A DNA stretch of 64,000 nt from Amorphophallus konjac (taxonomy: Eukaryota > Streptophyta > Magnoliopsida > Alismatales > Araceae). Positions 39,006 to 51,996 of this stretch are shown here, one piece after another. The notes beneath the pieces were generated by a model. That model worked only from the letters and a program-made list of their open reading frames with translations, had not been told where the DNA came from and searched no databases. Location of the stretch: contig JAHNEJ010002979.1 of assembly GCA_022559845.1 (NCBI GenBank), positions 62,001 to 126,000 of the forward strand, in the 5' to 3' direction. The stretch's first letter is position 1, and the number at the start of each line of letters is the position of its first letter. A program made the translations under genes and the position numbers.

Positions 39006-41329
39006 CCCAGTTAATGCAGGTGTGCCTTGGTGGGAGAAGTGAAAGGGGTTAACCAAGGCACTCAAGAATGAAAACCCCTTCTGCACTGTTCAGGTAATCT
39101 CTCTCTGCATTTCCCATTTTGAAACTTATTACATATCTGGTTTGATGTATTCCTGCATATCTGCCATTTGTAGTTGTTTGATAATTGTTGAAATGCATAA
39201 CCTCTGAAAATAAATTGCATTCCGAAATTTCTGAAAAATCTGAACTGCTTATGTATGTGGCTTGAAAATCTGTCCATTGCATTCTGAAAAATCTGATTAG
39301 CTGAAATTTGATCCATGCATGCTGCCCATGTTGAATTATCATGGTTGACCACAATGGTATATAAATGGTAAGGTACCAAAAGGCAGGGAGGTCTATCTGG
39401 AGGTTCTTACTATGTGTGAGGTGGTCTTTTAGACCAAGTGCTCCGCCTAGTACCATGGGTCACCTTGCTTGATAGGGCAGTCTGAATGTGCATGAATCAT
39501 TTGGTATCATATGTTCAGTTTTCAGTGCAAGCATTACATGTTTTCAGGGGGAGTAAGTTGCATATCCCTACATAGCATTCAATGTTGAGTCCTTGCATGT
39601 CCCCGCATACATAGAGTGCATTGCATCTCCCTATATTGAAAATGCCAGAAAGAGAGTTTAAATGCATATTGTAAGGGGGAGTCAATGCATTGCATATAGG
39701 TTGTCAAATGCATACATTTGTTAGAATTCATAGCATATCCTTTCTTATTGATTTTGTTGACAAACCTTGATCATATTCTGAAAAACTTTGAGCTTTAAAA
39801 TCTCTCCTATCAATTGGTAACAATTGGTATCGCTTGGCTTCAGAATTCTATCAGTCTTTCATGAAGATTTCAATGGGCTATCTCGATCATAAATCTGAAA
39901 ATTTTGAACTAGAAATCTTCTATTATACAGTTTATGAATGACTAAAATAACTCATGTGGTTTAAGCTTAATGTATTCATGGAGTTTAACTTCAAAATCTC
40001 TCAACATATCTGAAGCATGTTTAATAAACCTTAACCATGTGTTTCATGCTATGTCTTGTGAAAAATTCTGAAATCTGCACTTTTGAATACATGACTTCAA
40101 TTGATTAAGTACATGAAATTATTATTGACTTGAAGCAAAGGAATTTGTCTGAATTGTCTAAAGGGTAATTGTTGTCAGAGCAATGACTTTGATCACTGAG
40201 AAACCATGTCCAAAGGACTATGTCATGAGGTGTCTTAGTCAACTCTGCAAAATAAAATTCATTGAAAATCAGGCAGAGCAATGGCATGCACACTGAGAAA
40301 TACAACTCACTCATCAAGAAATGATTTGGAGTGCATCATGATGTGTAAATGCTATCTCTGTTCATATATATAGCATGACAGTTAGTCACACTAAGGGCTT
40401 AGGGATATTGGCCTCTAATCAAGGTATATCCTCTAGTAACAATGTGTGCACTGAACTAGAGTGCTCGTAAAATTTGTAGCAAGAAAATTATGGAACAGAT
40501 TGAAATATCTGAATATTGATGCAAAAATCAAATTGCTACAACCCTAGACAAAATCATATGACTTCAAAATTGCTTGATTTCAATACTAGTGCATGTAATT
40601 CTGAAAGAAGTCAATAGATTTGATTGTGTAAGACAAAGGGAGGATAATCAAGATAAATATGAGGGCTTGGTTCATTTTTATTAAAATATGGTTTTAGATA
40701 TCAATACAGAATTTTATTGATAAACTCTGCATACATCATGTTTAAACCATACTGTTCAATAAATGTCATTCATAAGCCCTTATGATAGAAGACTTTGAAA
40801 ACTTATGCTTTAGATTTATGAGATTGATATCTCTCTGAAAATCTAACTAAATTTTCTCGGATTGAAGCTTCCTTAAAAAATCTGGCAGAATTTCTTCTGC
40901 TCATGTTATTGGTTCACTTAACTGAACTTCTCCTTGTTTACCCCTGTGGTCTCCTTCTCATCTATCTCATAAAATTCCACTTATTGAGGGGGAGCTTCCA
41001 TGTCATATGCATCATGCTGCATAGAAACTCTTAAAGGGGGTGCATTGTGCTCTTGCATTCATATTTCTAGGGGGAGCTCTTGCATTTTGGTATCTCCTTC
41101 TGCTGGTATCAAAGGGGGAGTTTATATCAAAGGGGGAGATTTTTCCCAAAGGGGGGAAATTTTATTCAATCGTTGCATGATAGTTTTCTTTCACGTCTCA
41201 AACTATTTTCTTTTTGATGAAGTCAAAGGGGGAGAATAGTTTGAGTCATCAGAATGACTTTAATAAGAATGTACTACATCATCAGAATGACTCACTGTGT
41301 ATTGTTGCCATCATCAAAAAGGGGGAGAT
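39006..41329 (+). other. 3' noncoding region of gag-only element II
   Basis: No ORF of note. It contains the GGTAC module (39372-39454), a 3' stem-loop (40392-40452) and eight GGGGGAG tracts (39547, 39675, 40988, 41070, 41114, 41132, 41228 and the PPT at 41321). The PPT lies between ATCATCAAAA (41310-41319) and TTTTGATGAT (41360-41369), an inverted repeat like that of SIRE. Confidence 0.8.
39372..39454 (+). ncRNA. Candidate structured RNA module (element II)
   Basis: GGTAC...GTACC, AGGC...GCCT and GGAG...CTCC enclose TGGTC-TTTTA-GACCA. See 2109-2191 for the paired base change. Confidence 0.55.
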
Positions 41330-44300
41330 TGTTGTGCCCCTGGCCCCTGTGGTTTGTGGTTTTGATGATTGGCTTTAGGGGTTTGTGATGATTGGTTTTA
41401 ATGTGACTTAATCACTGTGAGTCACCATGCATTGATGTTCTGTTTTGATGATTGATTTGGTTTTGATGATCGGTGTTTGATGTGAGTCACTGTGAGTCAT
41501 CTTGCTGAAATGTTCATTCAGGCTTTCATATGTTCAGTCAGTTTATCTGCTTACACTGTGAATCATTGCAATTGAAGTTTCAGACTGTTATCTGCTGGAT
41601 AAAGCTTTCATATGCATTTACAGAGTCTATACATTGATTGGCAGTAAGTCTGTATATTGAGCGTCTCATGGAAGTCTATACAGTGCATTGCATTGGCTAA
41701 GTGTATACACTGTCAGTCTCATTTAGAGTCAAAGTCCATACATTGGACTGTTACTCACATCGCCTTCAGGCCTCCAAGTCTATACACTGGAGTCGTCAGC
41801 TGTGAGGACAGCAAGTCTGTACACTGGCCTTCTTTCATGTTAAACTACAAGTCTACACATTCAACAGTGTTCTTCCAAGTCTGTACTGCGTGAAGTCTAC
41901 ACTTTGGCACTGTAGCTCGCTCGTGCAAGTCTATACATTGGACTGTTCTTCAAAGTCTGTACATCAGACAGTACATCATCTTTGTGCTGTTTTTGTACTT
42001 GAGTCTTCGTGTTGTTTCCCCTCACTAACACGAAAAGATCTCGTGTCGTCTGAGCTTACAACACTTCGTGTTGATTTCCTTGCTTAACATGAAAACTTGT
42101 ATGAGGTAATACTTCGTGTTGTTCTATCCTTGTCTTCTATGTCTTCGAGTCCTAGTCTCGGTTGTTTAACTTCGTGTCGTGTTCTGAAGTAGCTCGAGTT
42201 GTTCTGATGAACTTCGAGTTGCTTCTGTATGAACCTCGTGTCGTTAGCATTTATGTTGGTCATCTCGAGTCAGTCTTCTCTATTTGCTTCTGTATGAAGT
42301 TCGTGTCAATTACTGTAGCTCCTCGAGTTGTTCTTCTACTTCCACCATTACATCACGTGTTGTTGTGTCCGTGTCTTTCGTATTATTTTAGTAGTTATGT
42401 CTTCGTGTTGTGTTTATGTACTTCGTGTCGTTTCTGTGTAAACCTCGTGTAGCTTCTCTCTGTCCTCTAGTTGCATCTCGTGTCATCCTCTTTATGTTTG
42501 CTGTTGTGTCTTCATGTTGTTTTTGTCTTCGTGTCTTCGTGTTGTTTTTGTCTTCGTGTTCTCGTGTTGTTTTTGCATTCGTGTCTCCGTGTTGTTACAG
42601 TGACACTTCGTGTCGTTTTCGCTTTGCTGTTTTTCATCTGACCTCGTGTCATGCTCTCCCTGTCTCGTACTGTAGTAATCGTGTCAACTTCGTGTCGTCC
42701 TTTTTCTACTTTGTGCTGTTCTCCTTCTACTTCGTGTTGTTTTCTTTCTACTTCGTGTCATTCTCTTAGTAGTGTTTGTTTTGTCATCACTGTATCTCGT
42801 GTCATCCTCTGTTTAGTGCACCTCTCGTTGTGTCCATATACCTCATGCAGTTTTATTGTTAATGGCCATACAGCGTGTTAATGATTTTAATCTCATTACA
42901 GGTCCGAGGGAGAACATTCCACACTCCTGGGCTGCACGTGATCCGAGACAAGAGGAACCAATCTGATAAGGACACGTGGCAGGAAGATTCCGGATCGAGC
43001 GTGGGAGGCACACGCGTTTTGTGCCCTATCCACCTGCTGTTGCTGCTATAAATAGAACCCTTCATCCTCAGATGAAGGTGATCGATCGATGCAGAAAGCC
43101 TGAAGAGTAGAAAGCCCTTCGATCCAGGAAAAAGAAGAAAAGAAAGAAAAGAAGAGAGTAGAGGAGAGAGTGAGAGTGAGAGCAGAAGAAGAAAAAGAGA
43201 GAGAGAGATAGTGCTCGTGTGAAGAGAAAAGAAAGAGTGAAGCAGAAGAAGTGCAGCAGAGAGTGAAAGAGGAAGAGAGCAGAAGTGAAAGAAAGAGAGA
43301 GAGAGAGTGAGCGAGAGAGAGCTCGTGGAGAAGAAGGAAGAAGTTGCTTGAAGTTCTATCTTCACTGGACCGTGGATCAGATCCAGGCTAGTCAGCTCCG
43401 TTGAGAGCCACATTGTGCTTTTTGTTTCTCAGCTTTCTGTTTGCTGAAGTTACTTTCATTTTGTGTTTTTGTTTTTTCTTTTCATTTGGTTATCTGTGTA
43501 CTTCCGATCCTCTGGTCTGAGGTCGGCTTCCCTCCGGTTTGGAGGAAGGGAGATCTGATCTCCAGTTGCAAGTAGCTGGGAGCTACTTGTGGGTTCCCTC
43601 CGGTTTGGAGGAAGGGAGACTTGTCTCCGGTTCTGGGCTTGTAGGTTACAAGTCCAGGGGTCCCTCCGGTTGGGAGGAAGAGAGGTCCTAGACCTCTGGT
43701 TTGCAGGTGACTTAGTGTCACTTGTGTTTCCCTCTGGGGTTCAGAGGAAGAGAGACTTGGGTCTCTAGGTTTCCCTCCGGTTTGGAGGAAGGGAGGTTTG
43801 ATCCTCCGGTTCTGGGCTTGTGGGTAGCAAGTCCAGGGGTTCCCTCCGGGTCTGGAGGAAGAGAGACCGTGTGTCTCTAGTTTCCAAGTGGCTGGGAGTC
43901 ACTTGGGGTGTCCCTCCGGTTGGGAGGAAGAGGGGAGGTTGTTCCCCTGGTCAAGCTGTATGGCAGCACCTGTTGCAGACTGAGTCTGCTGTTTCTAGCG
44001 TGAGCTAGTGGAAGCCACACTCGGGTTGAGTGTGGGGTGGATGTAGGTCTGCTGGACCGAACCACCTAAAAATCTACTGTGCAGTGGTTTGTTTTGTGCG
44101 TTCGCTCCTTGCCTCCTACCTCCCATTCACAGGTTATGCATGCATGGTTAGCTGTGTTATCTTGGATTGTTTATATTGTTCCTATCAGCAGTAACCTTGA
44201 GCATTGCACTTTGCTAGGTGTGTTTGGGTTGCACAGTTCTATCTGCATTTCTAGTTTGATCAGGTGGCTGCATTGTTGCAGTCCAACTGTTTGATCTATT

Positions 44301-44435
44301 GGTTGATTATTATCTTATCTTGGAAAGCTCTTTGTCCCTATTCCGCATATCCGAGCTTTAGAGTTTTTAATTTAGGCCATAACATTTAGAGGGATACATT
44401 CACCCCCCTCTGTATCCGGGCCTAGCACCCTAACA
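41330..44435 (+). repeat. 3' LTR of gag-only element II (3106 bp, complete)
   Basis: Starts TGTTGTGCCCC after the PPT and ends CCTAACA. Contains the AAGTCTRTACA array, CTTCGTGT array, TATA box (43047), GA-rich tract, hairpin array (~43503-43960) and U5 module (44015-44068). It is followed by Tat pol sequence. Confidence 0.93.
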
Positions 44436-44496
44436 AGAAGGAACTTGATCGGTTTTCCTTGAAGAGCTAGAGTGTCTGAGTATAGAAGCGAAGCTC

Positions 44497-45762
44497 ATGA
44501 CCGTTGATCAAGCATCATCAAGTGACTGGCGGACCCCATATATATCCTGGCTTCGAGATTCTCATGAACCCTCCGACCATCGAGAAGCTCGAAGGCTGAA
44601 GTATCAAGCTCGGCGCTTCGTCATCTTAGACGAAGCCTTATACCGAAGGTCTTTTTCCAGACCCCTCCTCAAGTGCCTCGACACCGAGGAAGCTTGCCGA
44701 GCGATTCAAGAGGTCCACGAAGGCGTCTGCGGCGCACATCAAGGAGGTAGATCACTCGCCAGGATCTTGCTACGGCGAGGTTACTGGTGGCCCACTCTCC
44801 AACGTGACTGCCTGACCTACGTTCAAAAATGCGACTGATGCCAGCGTTTCGATCATCTGGTCCATCAGCATGCCTCAGAGCTTGTCACCCTTACTGAGCC
44901 GTACCCTTTTGCTTGGTGGGGGATCGACATCCTGGGGCCATTTCCAATGGCCCAGGCCCAGAAGAAGTTCGTCATCATTGCTATCAATTATTTTACTAAA
45001 TGGATCGAAGTCGAAGCCACTGTCAGAATTACCGAGTCGGTCGTATGGAGCTTCGTTTGGAAATCGATCATCTGTCGTTTCGGTATCCCCCAAGTGATTG
45101 TGAGCGATAATGGTCGGCAATTTGATTCTCACTACTTTAGAGACAGATGTGTCGACCTACACATTCACAACCACTTCACTTCGGTAGCCCACCCCCAGGC
45201 TAACGGACTGGTCGAAAATGCCAACAAAACTATATTAAAAGGCATTAAGGCCAAGCTTGATAAGGCCAAGGGTAGTTGGCTCGAGGAATTGCCAAGCGTA
45301 CTATGGTCACACCGAACCACTCCAAGAACTGCCACCGGTGATACTCCTTTTCAGTTGGTGTACGGCACGGACGCCGTGATTCCTTTGGAAGTCGGTAGCC
45401 CATCTCTCCGAGTTGTCAATTTCTCACCCGAGGCAAACGAGCAGAAACTGCTAGAGAACCTTGATATGGCAAGCGAGATAAGAGAGATTGCGAGCATCCG
45501 AGCCACAGAATATCAGCGGCACCTCGCTCGATACTACAACGCCAAATTTCGAGACAGACACTTCCACGTAGGAGACTTCGTCCTATGGAAAGCCGAAGCC
45601 TCTTGACCACTGGAGGCGGTGGGAAAGCTGGCCCCTAATTTGGAAGGCCCCTACCAAGTGGTCGAGATGCTCGGGAAGGGGCCGTACCAATTATCTACCA
45701 TGGAAGGAACGCCCATCCCTCGGACATGGAACATGACAACATTACGAAAGTTCTATTTTTGA
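44497..45762 (+). pseudogene. Tat integrase and pol C-terminus
   Basis: HHCC finger HEGVCGAHQGG...CD*C with a TGA at 44836-44838 inside the finger. The D,D-35-E core is intact: WWGIDILGPFP, VSDNGRQFDSHYF and HPQANGLVENANKTILKG (E). GDTPFQLVYGTDAVIPLE and FHVGDFVLWKAEAS follow, then TGA at 45604-45606, after which the same frame continues PLEAVGKLAPNLEGPYQ to the true end at 45762. Two nonsense codons and the missing RT make it non-functional. The Tat assignment rests on the C-terminus and the antisense ORF downstream. Confidence 0.87.
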
Positions 45763-47020
45763 GCATTTCTCAAACATGTAAGCTATATATGGCAACAATT
45801 TTCCTTTCATTAATGTTTTTCGTACAATAGATAGGCCACAGCCAATACAGTACATATCAAAAACAAAAATACTACATCCACTGGTACTACAACACGAGCT
45901 GATTACTCAATGCGAACGGGGCTACCACCCCCAAACCGAGCCACTGACTCTACCCGGTGTAGAAACTGGCTCGGGTAATGGGGTGGCTGACCCTGCTTGC
46001 TTGGGAAACTCAGGAAAAAGGTATCAGAGGAAAAAGAGAAAGGAAAACAAGTGAAGGCCTCCTCTGCCAACTCTTTGGAAGGAGGCCAAAGGCCGAACAG
46101 AGAGCAAGCACCTCCAAGTGGTGCCAGCAAGGACATCCTCCAAAGAGTGAAAGAAGAGGGAGGAAGTTGGTTGAAGAGCAGAAGAGGGAGAAAAACCGAA
46201 CGCCCCCTGGAAGAGGTGAGAGGGGCGGTGGGAGAGGAAGACCGATGACACTGGGTCATCAGCCCTCCACGTGTCGGGCGACAGCCCAGAGAGTAGGAGA
46301 GAGCCCGTGGTCATGCCCCTTCCTTCTTGTGCACCGCATGGCAGCGGTTCAAAAGTTGGAAAGGTGCCCGTCGCGAGGCCTCCTTCCTTCTCCTACGCTG
46401 TCCGACCCGTCCTCCTTCTTCCTCCTACGCTGTCCACCCCATCCACTTTCCTTCTCCTGAGCCGGAGCAGCAGGAACGCCTTCGACAGCAGCCTGGATCA
46501 TCATCTTCCGAATCGCCCTCCATGTTTCGCTGATAATTCCCCAGCACAGAGACAGACGCTTCGCGAGAAGGGAGAAAGAGGAAGAACTGCGAGAAAAGCC
46601 TTAAGCGTTGAAGGGAGATGGAGGTGCCCTTTGGGACCTTTTATAGGCCGAAAGGGGAACCCTCGCCTTAATTAATTCTCCCCTCAAAAGTGCGCTAAAG
46701 GTAGGAACCCTTCCCTAGGGGTAGTTACTCCATTTCCCTCAATAGCCCTTCCATAGGGACACGTGAAGTGGCAAGTCGTTCAAAGCATGGAAAATCGAAA
46801 AGGCGCCAGTACCACGATAGTCGCTGCACGTGAGATATCCGTAAATAAAATCCCCACCTTTTTAGCAACTGCAGATACGGTGGTCAAATCACGCCAAAAG
46901 CGATAAGAAACAGTCAACTCAGTGCTAAATATTACTGTCATTATATATCGAAAGGGCAAACCTTACATGGCAACAAAAAAGAAAAAAGAAGTGGTACATT
47001 GAGCCCATTTTTCTCCTAAT
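45763..47020 (+). other. Tat 3' noncoding region (copy B)
   Basis: Same content as 23383-24640, including identical chance ORFs. No supported gene. Confidence 0.5.
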
Positions 47021-49291
47021 CTATGGAGATGGGGGGACTCCGAGAGCCCCGCAGCCCTTCTTGAGGCTCGGCGGTTGAAGGATCCTCAGCACCAGAAGAT
47101 CTGCCCCCGATATCCTTGGCGACGGCCGGTCCATACACTGACCCCACTTATGTGGGAACTTCCTTGACCGCGCGCCCTCTAGAGGTGACCGGAGCGGGCG
47201 ATCCATCTTTGGAAGCAGAGGCAGTCCTGCTCCCCCCTTCACTCGACGACGAAGAGGGAGAATCGGTGCTATCCGCGTCCGAGTCGTAGCGTTACCCGGA
47301 AGGAAAGACAAGCTCGTAGATCACCTACTGCTGGGCCTCAATGACCGCGCAATGGAAGCCTTGGGTGAATCCCTTCCGTAGTCGCCGACGATAGCCTGGC
47401 TCGTAATACGAGAAGATAGCCTTCTCGAGAACTGCACGGTAACCCTCCGACCTTCTATATCATTCAATCGCCTCCGCCCCAGCTCGCTCCACTTTCTTCT
47501 CAAGCTCGGAGGTCAACTGGCTGATCCTCCGATCGGACTCAACGCGAACCCGAGAGAGGGTTATCTCGGCCCCCAACTGGGCCATGATTAAACCTCCCTC
47601 CATAACCCTCTCGAAGAGTAAAGAGGGAGGATCGTGTCTGATTTCTTCCCGACTCAGCGAAGGCACCAAGGATCGGCATCGTTGATATAGAGAAGCCCGA
47701 ATCGTGGAGACACCAGCCGGAGGAGGGAGAGTCCTTTCTGGAAGGCCCGGGACCGAGGCATCCCCCCCTGAGCGCCCCCACTTTCGGGATGACTTTGCTC
47801 GGCACGGGCTGGGATGTCGCCTCGCCCTGCGCCCCACCAGCCTCGGCCGGAGATTCGGAGGCTATCGCCTCTGCCCGCGGTCTGGCAGGCTCGGTAACGG
47901 CTACCTCGCCAGCAGCAGCCGTCTCTGGCTCGATAGATGGGGGATTTAGGCGGCATATCTCTTCGGTTGAAGGCTCCTCGGCCGGTCAGACCCACTTCTC
48001 AGCTGGGTGAACGACCCCCGCCTTCTTTAATCGCTTCTTCTCAATGGTCAAGGTCTTCATGGAGGACAGCAGCAGCCGCTCCTCAGAGTCCTTGCCTTTG
48101 GCCCCACGATGCTCGGGGGCATCTCCTTGAACCACCTGCTTGCCCCTATCTCGGGCACCGGAAGGGCCCCCAGATGCTCGGGGTTCACTCAGAGTAGGTG
48201 CCTCCTCCAGGTCGGCGATCTTCTCCTCCAACGGCTGATTCCCGCTCATCATTTGTTCGCCTTGAATCTGAACAACAGAAGCCAAATCGTCAAAAAGAGG
48301 CCTACCTACCCGACCCGAAAGTAGAGACGCGGAGCCTTAGGGTTCTTACCTTGAGACGACACCGCACGGGAAGGATAATCCTTGATGTTGGCTGCAGTCA
48401 TCAACTCAGTGGTCGACCGACGATTCTCCTGGAGAATCCTGATCTCCTCCTCAAGCTCTGAAGAACCGCCGCCTGCTTCGGAGGGATAGACGGATGGAAA
48501 TTGACCGCCGTCAGGAAATCCCAGGGGGCGCCATCTATGGACGAAGCCACCCAAAAAAATTGGGTCTTCCACCCTTTGTGAGAAGAATCTTTGGCAGAAA
48601 GGGACACGTAGCTCCTTCCCCTCCTCGCTTGAAGATAGGAGAAGCCCTTACTTGCATGGGTCTACTCCTTCAACTCAAAGAAAGAATTGAAAAGCTCCAA
48701 CAAAGTGTGAAGCCCACATGAGCGGCAGAGAAAGATGAAAGAAAAGATAAAAGTGTATGAGTTGGAGACCAACCGGACAGGAGCCAGTCGGTAAAATTGA
48801 AGTAACCGCATGACAAAGGGGTGGAGACCAAAATCGCACTTCCAAGCTAAGAGGAAAGTACAGAAGAGGCCCGAACGATAGGACACGCTAGATTCATGAG
48901 GTTGCGATGAAGAGAAAAAATACTTCCACGGTAGCCCATAATGCTTTTCCATCCTCTTCACTTTGGCCTCGCCCAACTCGCTGCGCATGGGGTGCTCAGG
49001 CTGCGGCACTAAACTCCCTGCGCCCCGTTCGGCTTCCTGCACCTCGGATACGGGATGCTGATCTACCATGGGAGAGTAAGAGGAACAGGAAAAGGAGGAA
49101 AAGAGCACTGAATTAGACGGTTCTGGAGAAGGTGGGAGCTGGCGAATCGCCACCGTCATAATCTCCGCAAGCTCGGCAAAGGCCTCCGCAAGTCGCTGTT
49201 CTTCCTTATCACCCTCACGGCGCATGAGCCCTTCCGGAATATAAGTGCGATGAAGATAGAAAACCCTAAACGAAGGTGGTTTGGAACACAA
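47021..49291 (-). pseudogene. Tat antisense ORF, decayed (copy B)
   Basis: Reads leftwards from 49291. Same domains, 82-bp intron (48349-48268), stops and frame change as copy A. Differences include one codon near 49149 (Val/Ala) and scattered transitions. Both copies are equally broken, so decay preceded the duplication. Confidence 0.72.
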
Positions 49292-49305
49292 GCACGTGTA
49301 ATATT

Positions 49306-50716
49306 TGTTGTGTAGTGGACAACGGATCTAGAGGGGAGGGGTGAATAGATCTGCCCCTCTTTTCGCAATGCAACCCTCTATATAGCTAGTTAAAAATAAT
49401 TACAGCGGAATACAACTAGCTTAGCGATGTATAAAATGATTTGCTTAGAAATATGATTTCACAATATGGATATTGAACCTAAGCATGCATCTAAAATAAA
49501 TCAATCATACAATCAAACCACAACACAAAGGATTTTAAGGTGGTTCGGACTGAATCCCCAGTCCTACGTCCACCCCTCACCAAATCCGGTGAGGCTCCAC
49601 TAGTGCCACGCACTGAACCGCAAATCGAAAAGACCTCCGATTGCCTTCCTACTAACCACAGGTGGGGACGTCAACACCGCAGATCGGACAACTTCCGATT
49701 GCCTTCCTACTAACCACCGGTAGGGACGATCTTCAATTTCAATCGTTTGTATGAAATGAAAAAATATATATGAAAACACTCAATCATCAAACAAGATAGA
49801 GAATATGCTCAAGAAGAAAAATCTTGTCTGAGATTGCTGTAGCTTGAGTTGGATGCTTCAATGGTGTCTTCTTCCTTGAGTTGATGAAGAAGACTATGGA
49901 TGTAGCTTTGATCTTCCTTTTGATCTCCTTGAGTTGATGAAGAGTTTGATGCAGTTTAGATCACCCTTGAGAGCCTTGATTGCTTCTTGCTTCCTTGGAG
50001 GTTGAGATGGCTTCAGATCTAGGCTTGAATCCCTTGAATGGATGAAGAACTTCTTCCCGGAGTACTGTTCACAGTTACAGTACTCGAACTCCTCTCACCC
50101 TTGTAGCCTCCTTTGATCTCCCTTGGATTCATAAATGATCAACTAGGGTTTCTAACCCTCTTGCATGTGTTTTATAACCTTTGAATAGTCCTTAGACATC
50201 CCCCAGACCAGATCCACAATCTATGGAAGATTGGGTGACTTTGGGGTTAAACAAATACAAGGAAAGGGGCTGGTCTCGAGGTGGAAATCAAAGTCAAACA
50301 TGGCTGTATCGGGGCTGGCGGTCGACCGGAGGTAGGTGGCGGTCGACCGCTACTGAGAAACACTATAGACGGATGGTCACTGGGAATTCCGGTCGACCAC
50401 CACTGAAAGAGCTACAGCCTGGAGGTTGCTGGCTGGGGCGGTCAACCGCCCCTGTGCTGGCGGTCGACCGCCAGCTGGGCAGACCCCGGGTCTTCCCAGT
50501 TCAGTTCGTTAACCGCTTTAGCTCCATCGCTTGTCTCCTTTAGCAGCCCGTTCATGTCTGTGGCAACACCCTTGAATGTCTTGAAGATTTATTACTGAGT
50601 CTTCAATCAAAATTTTGTTCCGGGGGCTCCACCCCCGGAAACCCCCGCAAGGGGCGGTGCCCCCTTGACCCCCGCGACCTGACCGCGCAGGTCGATCCGC
50701 GTGTGAGGGCGCAACA
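49306..50716 (-). repeat. Reverse-strand copia solo LTR (copy B)
   Basis: Copy of 26926-28336 with the same GTCGAC dyads (50321-50468), U5 module (49531-49594) and GC-rich hairpins (50616-50696). Being in both segments, it inserted before the duplication. Confidence 0.78.
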
Positions 50717-51910
50717 TTGAGCTTTCACATTTGCCATCTCCACTTCATTCCTTGACAATTCATTGGCATATCTGTCATGAACAAAACATCATGTATGTCA
50801 GTCATATGAGAGTTAAAACAATAATGACTTATAGTGTTTAGCTATTATCAAAACCAAGAATATCCAATAACTCAAATGACCACAAGACGATGTCGAATGT
50901 CCCAAACCACAGGAAGACTCAAATGATCACATGGGCACAACAATATTTATCTCCCCATAAGCTTGGCGGGAAACGACGCGACGTTCCAAACCCCAAAATG
51001 GGGGCTCCTCGGATCGACTCAAACGAGTCATCATTACGGGCGTACTCCCAGGATAGCAGCATTAAGTGGCCCATGTCGGAGATAGTTCCCCACCCAAACC
51101 GAGCCACCAACGTCATCCCCATAACCGCTACTCATCCGAGCCGAATCTTGGCTCGGGAGTAGGAGGGGGACAAGTGGAGAGGGAGAAAATATACCGCCCA
51201 AGAGCATGGCTCAACTAGGTCCAATCTGACCAAACTAGGCCCAACTCCCCAAAGTGACAGCCCCGTTCTGGGCCCACTTACTTTAAGCCCAAAACTTACT
51301 CAGATCAGCACTTCCTAGGCGACCCTCAGGTCTGAAAGTTCGAGTGATAGATCGGTTACGAAGGCCTCGGCTGGGACCTAGCGCAGGCCATCCGAGGTAC
51401 GCCCCATCGCTCGGGAGAGAACTCCGAGCGAGCGTCTTGAGCCCGGACCGACTGTTGGAAGCTTATCTGAGCATCCGTTACGCACCCAACATGAGCGGGG
51501 AACTCCAAGGGATAAGGGAGAGCAAGAGTCCTTATGCCATAAAGAGCCCACTACAAGGACGTAACCTCCCCGAAATCCCATCAGTACCCCGGACTCTTAC
51601 ATTAAATGGCCTGCTATATAAATCCCAAGGAGACCCTCCGAAAAGGTAAGCAAGCATCCTGAGAGAAAACCACCACACCTCTTGGTGGAGAATAATCTCG
51701 CGCCCTTTCTTTCTCCTACCACCTCTCTTCGCATCCGTGCTCTATCATATTTGCTGACTTAGGCATCAGAGGGTTTTTCCCCGGGTTCTATCCCTGGGCA
51801 CCTCTGACCTGTTTCCCCTCTTGCAGATTATACACGCTTGGTGACCATGACCAAAGATTCCTCCGGGGTCTCACGGCTCAGGAGCAGCGCGAGATTACCC
51901 CTCTTCACTG
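50717..51910 (+). other. Tat LTR-like region (copy B)
   Basis: As 28337-29530; TATA box at 51615-51623. No gene. Confidence 0.5.
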
Positions 51911-51996
51911 AAAATAAAAAGTTGAAAAAGAAAGTTGAGCAAAATGATTCAAATTCCACATGCGAAAATTGTTTGAAATTAAAACAATAATATGAT

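Larger units (their letters stand above)
34074..44435 (+). mobile_element. Gag-only copia element II (non-autonomous)
   Basis: 5' LTR 34074-37022 (first ~160 bp lost), PBS 37025-37036, intact 616-codon gag, 2.3 kb noncoding region, PPT and complete 3' LTR 41330-44435. No protease, integrase, RT or RNase H motif exists in the 4.3-kb interior. The LTRs are about 99% identical by eye. The build fits non-autonomous LTR elements that keep only GAG (TR-GAG type). Confidence 0.9.
44436..51910 (+). mobile_element. Tat-type Ty3/gypsy element with integrase (copy B)
   Basis: Begins at the copia LTR end inside pol and continues through integrase, pol C-terminus, antisense ORF, solo LTR and LTR-like region. 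From 45618 on it is copy B of the duplicated segment. RT and everything 5' of it are missing. Confidence 0.85.
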
